DNA of 5,843 bases from Bacteroidales bacterium (GTDB lineage Bacteria > Bacteroidota > Bacteroidia > Bacteroidales > B18-G4), in the NCBI GenBank assembly GCA_023132505.1, contig JAGLYE010000112.1:1-5843 (forward strand). Direction: 5' to 3'. Position numbers and translations under genes: made by a program. Below the pieces are notes generated by a model. That model did no database searches, was not told where the DNA came from, and saw nothing but the letters and a program-made list of their open reading frames with translations. Shown here piece after piece: positions 1 to 5,817 of this stretch. How positions within the stretch are numbered: position 1 is the stretch's first letter; each line of letters begins with the position of its first letter.

Positions 1-555
1 AGCCTCGATATTGTTCGTTTGGGCACTTCCGGTGCTCTGCAGCCGGATATCCCTATTGATTCTTTTGCCATGGCAACACATGGCCTTGGTATCGACGGTC
101 TGCTTCACTTTTACAAGCATCGATATGTATGCGACAGGAAAATGGCCAGGGCCTTTGAGAAACAGCTTCGGTGGCCAAAGGCACTTCCGGCACCTTATGT
201 TATTAAAGGATCCAAGTCACTGGCAGCTCAAATGGGAGAGGGATTTATTAAGGGGATCACAATCACGGCCCCCGGCTTTTATGGCCCCCAGGGACGTGAG
301 ATCCGGCTCAAAACTGCTTATCCCGGACTGAATGAAAAGATCACAGGTTTCAGATACAAGGATCAGCGCATCATAAACTTTGAAATGGAAACTTCTGCTT
401 TGTATGCTTTTGGTAAGATGCTTGGGCACAACACCCTGACTATTTGTTCTATCCTTGCCAACAGGGTCAAGGAAACCTATTCCCGTAATCCAAAGGAGGC
501 CACTATGAAACTCACCAAATTATTATTGGGAAAGCTGACGGGAGCGGAACTTTAA
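1..555 (+). CDS. Nucleoside phosphorylase (uridine phosphorylase type), 5'-truncated by window edge
   Basis: This is the C-terminal 184 residues of a nucleoside phosphorylase, a cytosolic enzyme that splits a nucleoside with phosphate into a free base and ribose-1-phosphate (pyrimidine or purine salvage). The reading frame is open from base 1 and ends at TAA 553-555. Visible family motifs, numbered from the window edge, are RLGTSGAL (residues 6-13, the phosphate/ribose-site glycine loop), TAPGFYGPQGR (89-99) and FEMETSALYAF (127-137). In the last, Glu-Met-Glu is the ribose-binding signature of the PNP/UDP superfamily. Family members are usually about 250-290 residues, so roughly 70-110 N-terminal residues lie upstream of the window. 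TTG at base 19 is an internal codon, not the start. The FYGPQGR stretch favours uridine phosphorylase over purine nucleoside or AMP enzymes, but base specificity cannot be fixed from this fragment. It converges with the glucosaminidase gene, 49 nt away. Confidence 0.9.
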   Translation, partial: SLDIVRLGTSGALQPDIPIDSFAMATHGLGIDGLLHFYKHRYVCDRKMARAFEKQLRWPKALPAPYVIKGSKSLAAQMGEGFIKGITITAPGFYGPQGREIRLKTAYPGLNEKITGFRYKDQRIINFEMETSALYAFGKMLGHNTLTICSILANRVKETYSRNPKEATMKLTKLLLGKLTGAEL

Positions 556-562
556 GGCAGAA

Positions 563-585
563 GATATCTGATATCTGATATCAGA
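563..585. repeat. GATATCT tandem heptamer and overlapping palindrome
   Basis: GATATCT occurs at 563-569 and 570-576, followed by GATATC at 577-582, giving almost three copies of a 7-nt unit. The same bases form a stem-loop: TCTGATAT (567-574) pairs with ATATCAGA (578-585) around a 3-nt loop, and TCTGATATCAGA (574-585) is itself a 12-bp palindrome. It lies between two convergent genes. There is no immediate T-run, so it is not a textbook intrinsic terminator. It may slow polymerase from either side, or be a microsatellite-like intergenic repeat. Confidence 0.6.
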
Positions 586-589
586 AGTG

Positions 590-617
590 ATAGAAAAAGG
601 TGTTCTATTTGGTTTTT
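590..617 (+). terminator. Weak candidate terminator of the nucleoside phosphorylase gene
   Basis: ATAGAA (590-595) pairs with TTCTAT (603-608) around a 7-nt loop and is followed on the + strand by a T-rich tail, TTGGTTTTT (609-617). The arm is A/T-rich and only 6 bp, so the hairpin is weak. The right half overlaps the stop codon of the opposing glucosaminidase gene. The position 35 nt after the phosphorylase stop suits a terminator for that gene. Confidence 0.35.
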
Positions 618-1441
618 CCTGCTAACAATTCATTTGTATTTTCAGGGATATAATTCCGGATGATATTACTTACCATGGTCACATATTCCATTCCTTTGGC
701 CGAATACCTCGAAAGCCCCTGGGCCAGGGCTATGGCATCGATGGGCTTATGCTTACTCCGGAGTTCAAGCCTTGTCTGGCGAAGGCCCCGGTAAGCATGT
801 CCGGTGTTCAGTATCCTCAGATAATCTTCTATTCCAGCCATTTCTGAGCGGTATGTTTTTACGTAAAAGTCGGAACTGTCATTAGCTGCGGGCTTTACAC
901 CACAGCCTTCTGTGTAGCAATGTACACCGAAATAATTATTACCATCTTTCGCAAAACCGGAACTCCCCCAGCCTGATTCGATAATAGCTTGGGCCATCAC
1001 CAGTTTTACAGGTATGATGTCAAGTCTTTTGAGTAACTTTTGAATTGCTTCTTCAATCGTTTCTGATGTAGGGGAGGGATTTGCCGGCAAAGGCTCAAGG
1101 CGATATTTTTTCAGTACACTGTTGAGTTTCTGTAAATGTACGTCATCAAAGCTGTCATCATCTTTTACGGTATCTTTAAGGTCAAGCATCTTATTTCGCA
1201 GGCTAAGGATCTTATTGTTTGCTATGTGAATCTCGGGCAGGAACCTGGCAAGAAAGGCCTTATGCGATTGCGGAATATTTTTTTTGGTAAGGATATCTTC
1301 GGCAGAAAATGATGCCGGGTCAATGATCTCATGACGCTTTGAAGGTCCACCACAGAACTGCAATGTAATCATCAGAATGAACAAAAGAAACTGTTTAAAT
1401 GTCCGTTGATAACGTATGCCATTTTTTTTCAAAATGCTCAT
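605..1441 (-). CDS. Bax-like glucosaminidase (GH73-type peptidoglycan hydrolase), exported
   Basis: A predicted N-acetylglucosaminidase that cuts peptidoglycan glycan strands at the cell envelope, similar to E. coli Bax. ATG at 1441 gives 278 residues, close to E. coli Bax. An in-frame TTG at 1465 would add eight residues and is less likely. From the ATG, a basic N-terminus (KKNGIRYQRTFK) precedes a hydrophobic segment at about 16-29 ending in LQFCGG. Cys30 could be lipidated, but Phe at -1 is atypical, so an uncleaved anchor is possible. The catalytic domain occupies about 130-265: AQAIIESGWGSSGFA (151-165, predicted catalytic Glu155), NNYFGVHCYTEGCGVKP (168-184), LNTGHAYRGLR (211-221) and GLSRYSAKGMEYV (242-254). 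The HCYTEGCG and LNT.HAY segments separate Bax-type proteins from FlgJ/LytB relatives. The charged region at about 40-130 has no recognised domain. The gene is divergent from the SirB1-like gene, and no strong promoter was recognised. Confidence 0.88.
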   Translation of the reverse strand: MSILKKNGIRYQRTFKQFLLFILMITLQFCGGPSKRHEIIDPASFSAEDILTKKNIPQSHKAFLARFLPEIHIANNKILSLRNKMLDLKDTVKDDDSFDDVHLQKLNSVLKKYRLEPLPANPSPTSETIEEAIQKLLKRLDIIPVKLVMAQAIIESGWGSSGFAKDGNNYFGVHCYTEGCGVKPAANDSSDFYVKTYRSEMAGIEDYLRILNTGHAYRGLRQTRLELRSKHKPIDAIALAQGLSRYSAKGMEYVTMVSNIIRNYIPENTNELLAGKTK

Positions 1442-1525
1442 ATTTAGTATTAATTTTGAATACAATATTAGTTAAAATAATGAAAGTAATTTGATCAGCT
1501 CGCCGGCTGGAACAAATCTGTTTAG
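1442..1525. promoter_or_regulatory. Divergent intergenic region (glucosaminidase / SirB1-like gene)
   Basis: These 84 bases separate two divergently transcribed genes, so they should hold, or lie near, promoters for both. The left two-thirds is very A/T-rich. No good TTTG-N19-21-TAnnTTTG match was found in either direction. The nearest -7-like strings are TAATATTG (minus strand, about 1463-1470) and TAATTTG (plus strand, 1487-1493, one base short), both without a well-placed -33 element. Neither start codon has a purine-rich Shine-Dalgarno sequence. Confidence 0.4.
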
Positions 1526-2401
1526 ATGGGAGATAATGTAATACATAAGGAGCTGAAGGCACTCATTAGTTTATTGGACGAGCCTGATGCAGAAGTTTAT
1601 GAGCAGATCAGGTCGAAGATACATGTTTTTGGCACTGATGCAATACCTGTGCTGGAATCTGCCTGGGAAGCTTCCTTCGATCCTATATTGCAAGAGCGTA
1701 TTGAGGAGATCATCCATATGATCCAATTGGATGACCTCCATGCAAGCATTAGCAGTTGGGCACAACTGGGGAGTGAGGATCTCATGAATGGCTTTATGCT
1801 TACTGCCCGTTACCAGTATCCTGACCTCGACTCTGAAAAGGTCATCAAAAAGATTGGACAACTGGTACAGGATGTCTGGCTGGAACTGAATAATAATCTT
1901 ACTGCACTGGAAAAGATCAAGGTTGTTAACCATATCTTTTTTGATGTACATAAATTCAGGGGAAACAAAAGCAATATCAAAAGCCCGGACAACCTCTATA
2001 TGAACATTTTGCTGGAGACAAAAAAAGGAAACCCCCTGTCGATCGGAATTTTGTATATCATCATTGCCCGCGCTCTGAAACTGCCGGTTTTCGGCGTTGA
2101 CCTGCCCAACCATTTTGTACTCGCCTATTTGGAGCATTCTCATGATGATGATCAAACAATACCGGATGGCGACCATGCCCTTTTTTATATTAATCCTTTC
2201 AATCGTGGAACCCTGTTTACCCATAATGAAATAGAAGCTTATATCCGGCAAATGAAACTTCCGCATAATGAAAACTATTTTCGCCCCTGCGATAATGTCA
2301 CGATCATCAAAAGGGTTTTCGGGGAGTTGATCAATTTGCACGAAGGGCTTGGGAATACCGTTAAGGCCGAAGAGCTTAAAAAACTAGCCTCCGCCTTGTA
2401 G
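1526..2401 (+). CDS. SirB1-like transglutaminase-fold protein (Transglut_core2 type)
   Basis: A 291-residue, probably cytosolic protein with no signal peptide. Residues 1-68 look like paired amphipathic helices of HEAT type (KALISLLDEPDAEVYEQI, then AIPVLESAWEASFDPILQERIEEII). Residues about 85-240 match the SirB1/YchA transglutaminase-like core: the KKGNPLSIGILYIIIARAL block (167-185), then LPVFGVDLPNHFVLAYL (186-202) with conserved His196, then FYINPFNRGTLFT (220-232). The only cysteine in the protein is Cys255, outside the core, so a classical Cys-His-Asp transglutaminase/protease triad is absent, as appears usual for this subfamily. The molecular function is not established; an enzymatic name would be over-reach. 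The C-terminal helices (about 258-291) are where some relatives carry TPR-like repeats, but here the stretch is too short for more than one. ATG at 1526 follows GTTTAG with no Shine-Dalgarno. The gene appears monocistronic, convergent with the glycan operon. Confidence 0.82.
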   Translation: MGDNVIHKELKALISLLDEPDAEVYEQIRSKIHVFGTDAIPVLESAWEASFDPILQERIEEIIHMIQLDDLHASISSWAQLGSEDLMNGFMLTARYQYPDLDSEKVIKKIGQLVQDVWLELNNNLTALEKIKVVNHIFFDVHKFRGNKSNIKSPDNLYMNILLETKKGNPLSIGILYIIIARALKLPVFGVDLPNHFVLAYLEHSHDDDQTIPDGDHALFYINPFNRGTLFTHNEIEAYIRQMKLPHNENYFRPCDNVTIIKRVFGELINLHEGLGNTVKAEELKKLASAL

Positions 2402-2463
2402 CGAAGTGCCGGTTATCCCGAACGATAGGGAAGGGTCTCCATCAAGCTATAGATTAAACTTTA
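2402..2463. other. Convergent gap with weak dyads
   Basis: This gap lies between the 3' ends of the SirB1-like and sugar transferase genes. It contains two mutually exclusive short dyads: TATC (2414-2417) with GATA (2424-2427), and TCCC (2416-2419) with GGGA (2428-2431). Neither is followed by a T-run in either direction, so no confident terminator can be called. The GC-rich core (2406-2440) contrasts with the A/T-rich bases at 2441-2463 and could be a remnant of a dispersed intergenic repeat. Confidence 0.3.
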
Positions 2464-3054
2464 TTAATGAAAGATACTCTTCAGGGTCTTAAAAATGATC
2501 CGGATATCTTTCACTAATGACCTTTCACTGATATATTTAAGGTTCAATTCCAGCTTTGCCGGCATAATGGTTGCTATGTAGGTTTGCTCGGGGTCTTCGC
2601 TATTGGCAAGCATCTCGCTTTCGTTAATATATGCCAGTGATGCATAATCAGTAAGCCCGGGTCTGATATCCAGCACTTTTAATTGCTCTAAGGTATATAG
2701 ATCAACATATTTCCTTACTTCAGGTCTCGGTCCCACAATACTCATATTACCTGCCAGAATGTTCAATAATTGAGGCAACTCATCGAGTTTTATTTTTCTG
2801 AGATAATACCCGGCTTTTGTTATCCTGGGGTCGCGGCCTCCAACCGTTAGCAATCCCTTTTTATCGGCTCCCGGATGCATTGAACGGAATTTCAGCAAAG
2901 GGAACTCACGATTGTTTTTCCCCACCCTGCGCTGCCGGTAGAAAATCCCACCGCTTGAGTCGAGCAGGACCCATATCGAAATGATTATGAAGAAAGGTAA
3001 AAGGATTACCAATGCCAGGAAGGAGATGACGATATCAAAGAGTCGTTTTATCAT
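2464..3054 (-). CDS. Monotopic phosphoglycosyl transferase (PglC/WcaJ-type sugar transferase)
   Basis: Predicted to transfer a sugar-1-phosphate from a nucleotide sugar to undecaprenyl phosphate at the cytoplasmic membrane face, the first committed step of a surface glycan. At 196 residues it is the small, catalytic-domain-only PglC-type form, without the extra membrane helices of WbaP/WcaJ. Residues 1-4 are MIKR, followed by FD and one hydrophobic segment (about 7-31) with Pro20, the position expected for the re-entrant helix break (Leu-Pro here rather than the Ser-Pro of PglC). Family motifs follow in order: FYRQRRVG (38-45), LLKFRSM (53-59), RDPRITKAGYYLRK (74-87), LDELPQLLNIL (90-100) with catalytic Asp91-Glu92, GNMSIVGPRPE (102-112) and IRPGLTDYA (130-138). 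Its ATG overlaps the aminotransferase TGA (ATGA, 3051-3054), indicating translational coupling, and pairs it with that gene's aminosugar product. The exact sugar is unknown; a 4-amino- or diamino-trideoxy sugar is plausible. Confidence 0.93.
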   Translation of the reverse strand: MIKRLFDIVISFLALVILLPFFIIISIWVLLDSSGGIFYRQRRVGKNNREFPLLKFRSMHPGADKKGLLTVGGRDPRITKAGYYLRKIKLDELPQLLNILAGNMSIVGPRPEVRKYVDLYTLEQLKVLDIRPGLTDYASLAYINESEMLANSEDPEQTYIATIMPAKLELNLKYISERSLVKDIRIIFKTLKSIFH

Positions 3055-4262
3055 AACAGGACTGCTTCAACAGATTCTGTAACTGCCCGGATGACAGTCT
3101 GGACCTGTTCATCGCTCAGGTCATAGTATACGGGTAATGATATCACCCTGCTGAAATTATTATAACTGACCGGATAATCATCAATGCTATAACCGCTGTT
3201 TTTATAGAAGCTAAGCATTGGGAGAGGTATAAAATGTACATTTACAGATACTTGCTTATCAAAGATCTTGCTAATGATGATGTTTCGTTGTGTCTCATCA
3301 ACTCCGGCTATCCTCAGGAGGAAAACATGGCAGGATGAGTTCTTGCCTGCTGTTTCATATGGAGGGATAACAGCCCATGCCTTATCGGTGAATCCTTCCC
3401 TGTACAGGTCAAAAATATGTTTTCTTTTTACCAGCATATCCTCATCGTAACGCTCTAACTCCACAATGCCCATGGCTGCCTGAATATCAGTCATATTATA
3501 TTTGTAACCGGCTTCAATTACATCATATTGCCAGTTGCCTGCCTTGCTTTTGGCAAGTGCATCTTTTGTCTGGCCGTGAAGGGATTTTATGCATAGATAT
3601 TTATAAATATCTTCATTGTCAAAAGGTTCAGGCAGGTTCAGGCAGATGGCACCTCCTTCGGCAGTTGTAAGGTTTTTTACTGCATGAAAAGAGAATACGC
3701 TCACATCAGTTAGTGTCCCCGTTTTCTTCCCTTTATATCTTGCACCGATCGAATGAGCAGCATCTGATAATACCAGTATACGTCCCAGATTTTTCTGTTC
3801 AGGGCTGTTTGAGGAGAATAAACTTTTTATGTCTTCACTGGCAACCAGGGAGTTAATCTCCTCATAATCGCATGGGAAACCGGCCAGGTCAACAGGGATG
3901 ATCACCTTTGTTGCAGTTGTGATGGCCTTTTGGAGTTTTTCCACGTCCATATTGAAGTCAGCACCGGCATCGACAAATATGGGTTTGGCTCCGCAATGGA
4001 CAACCACATTTGCAGTGGCCGAATAGGTATATGCAGGGACGATGACCTCATCTCCGGCACCGACACCGAACCACCGCAGCATCAATTCCAGTCCGGATGA
4101 ACCAGAATTTACACATAGTGTGGATTCATGGCCGCAGTAGGCCGTGATCATTTTTTCAAATTTCTTGGTGCGTGGACCGGTAGTGATCCAGCCTGATCTT
4201 AAGGCATCGCTGACCTCATCAATGATCTTTTGATCGATGCGTGGTGGAGAAAATGGGATCAT
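3051..4262 (-). CDS. DegT/DnrJ/EryC1/StrS-family PLP aminotransferase (nucleotide-sugar aminotransferase)
   Basis: Predicted to transaminate a keto nucleotide sugar (such as a UDP-4-keto-6-deoxy sugar) using PLP and an amino donor, producing an aminosugar for surface glycans; cytosolic. The 403-residue length is near the family's usual 360-400. Visible motifs are the N-terminal FSPPRID...LRSGWITTGP (4-30), the substrate/PLP phosphate segment VNSGSSGLEL (51-60), DEVIVPAYTYSATANVV (71-87), LSDAAHSIGA (165-174) with Asp167 to the pyridine nitrogen, and SFHAVKNLTTAEGGAI (191-206) with Lys196 as the Schiff-base lysine. GYKYNMTDIQAAMGIVELER (252-271) and VNVHFIPLP (340-348) follow. A charged segment at about 141-161, just before the LSDAAH strand, looks like an insertion relative to shorter ArnB/PglE-like members. 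It starts 14 nt after the purC stop and overlaps the sugar transferase by 4 nt, so all three are probably cotranscribed. Position 4 versus position 3 specificity cannot be read from the sequence. Confidence 0.93.
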   Translation of the reverse strand: MIPFSPPRIDQKIIDEVSDALRSGWITTGPRTKKFEKMITAYCGHESTLCVNSGSSGLELMLRWFGVGAGDEVIVPAYTYSATANVVVHCGAKPIFVDAGADFNMDVEKLQKAITTATKVIIPVDLAGFPCDYEEINSLVASEDIKSLFSSNSPEQKNLGRILVLSDAAHSIGARYKGKKTGTLTDVSVFSFHAVKNLTTAEGGAICLNLPEPFDNEDIYKYLCIKSLHGQTKDALAKSKAGNWQYDVIEAGYKYNMTDIQAAMGIVELERYDEDMLVKRKHIFDLYREGFTDKAWAVIPPYETAGKNSSCHVFLLRIAGVDETQRNIIISKIFDKQVSVNVHFIPLPMLSFYKNSGYSIDDYPVSYNNFSRVISLPVYYDLSDEQVQTVIRAVTESVEAVLL

Positions 4263-4276
4263 TAGCTGTTTTTTTG

Positions 4277-5227
4277 TTAGTGCTGATCGGCAAGAAAGGC
4301 GTTTATGTTGCGCTCTACACGATTCAATACGTTTGAAACATCTGCTTTTACAAAAGTTTCACCCGTAATTTTCTCATATAGCTCTATATATCTTTCCGAT
4401 ACAGAATTTGCAAATTCATCCGAAATAAATGGTGCTTTCTGGCCTTCCTGTCCCATAAAGCCTTGTGATATGAGCCATTCACGAACAAATTCTTTGCTAA
4501 GCTGCTTTTGCTGCTCTCCATTATCCTGACGCTCCTGATAACCTTCAAGGTAAAAATATCGCGATGAATCCGGTGTGTGAATTTCATCTATAAGATAGAT
4601 CTGGTCGCCGATCTTGCCAAATTCATATTTAGTGTCGACAAGGATCAGGCCCATCTGTGCTGCAATTTCAGAGCCCCTTTGAAAAAGCTCACGGGTGTAC
4701 TTGTCTAACAACACATAGTCTTCTTCAGAAACCAGCCCCTGTTTTATGATATCATCTGCCGAGATATCTTCATCATGTGCCCCGTCCCGGGCCTTGGTTG
4801 TAGGTGTTACTATCGGTTCGGGAAAAGCCTGGTGTTCTTTCATTCCGTCAGCAATGGGAACGCCACAAATCTCCAGGGCTCCTTTCTTATATGTTCGCCA
4901 GGAACTGCCGGTGAGGTATCCGCGGATGATCATCTCTACCGGGAAAGGCTTGCAAAAGCGGCCCACGGTTACCATTGGATCAGGTACGGCTATCTTCCAG
5001 TTAGGAACGATGTCGGCAGTAGCATCCAGAAATTTGGCAGCGATCTGATTCAGCACCTGCCCTTTGTATGGTATCCCTTTTGGAAGGACAACATCAAAAG
5101 CAGAGATGCGGTCCGAAACGACCATCACCATCAGCTTATCATTGATGTTATATACATCACGAACCTTCCCTTTATATAAATTCTTTTGTCCGGGGAAAGT
5201 AAAATCAGTCCGGGTTATTGTATTCAT
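4277..5227 (-). CDS. purC: Phosphoribosylaminoimidazole-succinocarboxamide synthase (SAICAR synthetase)
   Basis: Catalyses the ATP-dependent joining of CAIR and aspartate to give SAICAR in cytosolic de novo purine (IMP) synthesis. The 316 residues correspond to the longer SAICAR synthetase form, roughly 300 residues as in yeast Ade1, rather than the roughly 240-residue E. coli form. Motifs in order: [11 protein letters not shown] (18-28, nucleotide-binding loop), [13 protein letters not shown] (37-49), [17 protein letters not shown] (94-110), [16 protein letters not shown] (141-156), [10 protein letters not shown] (195-204) and [15 protein letters not shown] (210-224, metal/substrate-binding Asp-Glu). 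All expected catalytic segments are intact. ATG 5227 is chosen because [11 protein letters not shown] starts just before the conserved core and sits right behind a good promoter. It is the first gene of a likely three-gene operon ending in two surface-glycan genes, an unusual partnership. A palindrome in its promoter (5230-5254) suggests repression. Confidence 0.97.
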   Translation of the reverse strand: MNTITRTDFTFPGQKNLYKGKVRDVYNINDKLMVMVVSDRISAFDVVLPKGIPYKGQVLNQIAAKFLDATADIVPNWKIAVPDPMVTVGRFCKPFPVEMIIRGYLTGSSWRTYKKGALEICGVPIADGMKEHQAFPEPIVTPTTKARDGAHDEDISADDIIKQGLVSEEDYVLLDKYTRELFQRGSEIAAQMGLILVDTKYEFGKIGDQIYLIDEIHTPDSSRYFYLEGYQERQDNGEQQKQLSKEFVREWLISQGFMGQEGQKAPFISDEFANSVSERYIELYEKITGETFVKADVSNVLNRVERNINAFLADQH

Positions 5228-5229
5228 AG

Positions 5230-5254
5230 TTTGCAGTTTATTAGTAACTGCAAA
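5230..5254 (-). promoter_or_regulatory. Perfect 9-bp inverted repeat over the purC promoter, candidate operator
   Basis: TTTGCAGTT (5230-5238) and AACTGCAAA (5246-5254) are exact reverse complements, separated by 7 nt. The outer arm overlaps the -7 box (5251-5258) and the inner arm ends 2 nt before the purC ATG. The expected transcription start falls in the loop, so a transcript from this promoter would lack most of one arm. That favours a DNA operator bound by a dimeric repressor over an RNA hairpin. Readthrough RNA from the upstream lipoprotein gene could still fold it. No known regulator is recognised. Confidence 0.6.
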
Positions 5255-5281
5255 AATAACCGAATTCTGTCAATCAGCAAA
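5251..5281 (-). promoter_or_regulatory. Bacteroidota-type promoter of purC
   Basis: On the minus strand, TTTG (5278-5281, -33 element) is followed after exactly 19 nt by TATTTTTG (5251-5258, -7 element), a full match to TTTG-N19-21-TAnnTTTG used by the Bacteroidota primary sigma factor. Transcription should begin a few bases downstream, around 5243-5247, giving a leader of only about 16-20 nt before the ATG. It likely drives purC, the aminotransferase and the sugar transferase, since no other promoter was seen between them. Confidence 0.75.
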
Positions 5282-5318
5282 CAGGCTTCCTGAATTACAA
5301 TTGAAGACTTTTTAAAAT

Positions 5319-5723
5319 TTATTCTCCAATTCCTATTTCCTCCATACCCTTCTCCAATTTATCGGCAATTTCTTCAAAGCGCTCCTGGTACTTTTCCTGT
5401 GAAGCACATTGGGCGTAGTTTGTCCAATCGGTGTACCATGTAGTCATTGATTCAGTCAGTTCCAGATACTCTTCACTGATCGTTAGATTGGTGGGGTCTT
5501 CAAAATAAGCTTTGAGCACCTTCAGGTAATCATCGGTCCACTGATCGTACTTATCTAAAAAATCGTCGCAATCATTGACTGTGAGGTCACCTTCATCAGA
5601 AACATCCTCGCTTTGTTCGGTCTTAACGGCTTCATCGCTGTCGCCGGCAGCCTGCTCAGAGCTTCCACCACATGAAAAGAGGAAGAAACTCAGCATCAGA
5701 AATACATAAAATAAATTTTTCAT
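5319..5723 (-). CDS. Small acidic lipoprotein of unknown function
   Basis: A 134-residue predicted lipoprotein. MKN is followed by a hydrophobic run (4-17) and the lipobox LFSC, with Cys18 as the lipidation site, then GGSS. Residues 21-50 form an acidic, low-complexity linker rich in Glu, Asp, Ser and Ala, a type often seen after the lipid anchor in Bacteroidota. An acidic stretch near the N-terminus can favour surface export there, but the exact export signal is not clear here. The mature domain (about 51-130) is predicted helical, with many Asp/Glu, Tyr and Trp residues: CDDFLDKYDQWTDDYLKVLK (52-71), then TTWYTDW (94-100), then a final charged helix. Cys52 and Cys106 could form a disulfide. 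I do not recognise a function; it resembles the many small helical lipoproteins of gut and environmental Bacteroidota. It has its own promoter and sits 91 bp upstream of purC, with no clear terminator between. Confidence 0.85.
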   Translation of the reverse strand: MKNLFYVFLMLSFFLFSCGGSSEQAAGDSDEAVKTEQSEDVSDEGDLTVNDCDDFLDKYDQWTDDYLKVLKAYFEDPTNLTISEEYLELTESMTTWYTDWTNYAQCASQEKYQERFEEIADKLEKGMEEIGIGE

Positions 5724-5775
5724 AAGGCAAATTTAATTGGGTTATTGTAAATTGAACGTGAAATTTGTGAAAGGA

Positions 5776-5808
5776 TAAAGATACGAAAATTTACTTCGCT
5801 TATCAAAA
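5776..5808 (-). promoter_or_regulatory. Bacteroidota-type promoter of the small lipoprotein gene
   Basis: On the minus strand, TTTTG (5804-5808) is followed after 20 nt by TATCTTTA (5776-5783), matching TAnnTTTG at seven of eight positions. The expected start is about 5768-5772, leaving a leader of roughly 45-50 nt before ATG 5723. The leader is A/T-rich, with no Shine-Dalgarno sequence. Confidence 0.68.
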
Positions 5809-5817
5809 AGCTATTCC

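Noticed and set aside
1571..2341. Long 256-codon open frame on the minus strand inside the SirB1-like gene
   Set aside because: It is antisense to a gene with clear family motifs, has no recognisable domain or start context, and its composition looks like a reverse-frame shadow.
2464..4262. Complete O-antigen or capsule cluster
   Set aside because: Only the aminotransferase and the initiating transferase are present; no flippase, polymerase or later glycosyltransferases lie in the window.
4746..5179. Open frames on the plus strand inside purC (4746-5048, 4775-5179)
   Set aside because: They lie fully antisense to an intact, highly conserved purC, and their translations show no domain.
5230..5254. 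E. coli PurR-type box
   Set aside because: The PurR site is a 16-bp palindrome centred on CGTTTGCG-like half-sites with no spacer. This repeat has a different core and a 7-nt spacer, and LacI-type PurR is not expected in Bacteroidota.
5282..5292. Small hairpin CAGG-CTT-CCTG as terminator of the lipoprotein gene
   Set aside because: The stem is only 4 bp, no T-run follows in the direction of transcription, and it abuts the purC -33 element.
5228..5318. Purine riboswitch in the purC leader
   Set aside because: The predicted leader is under 25 nt and the whole gap is 91 bp with a promoter in it, too short for a riboswitch aptamer; no aptamer consensus was seen.
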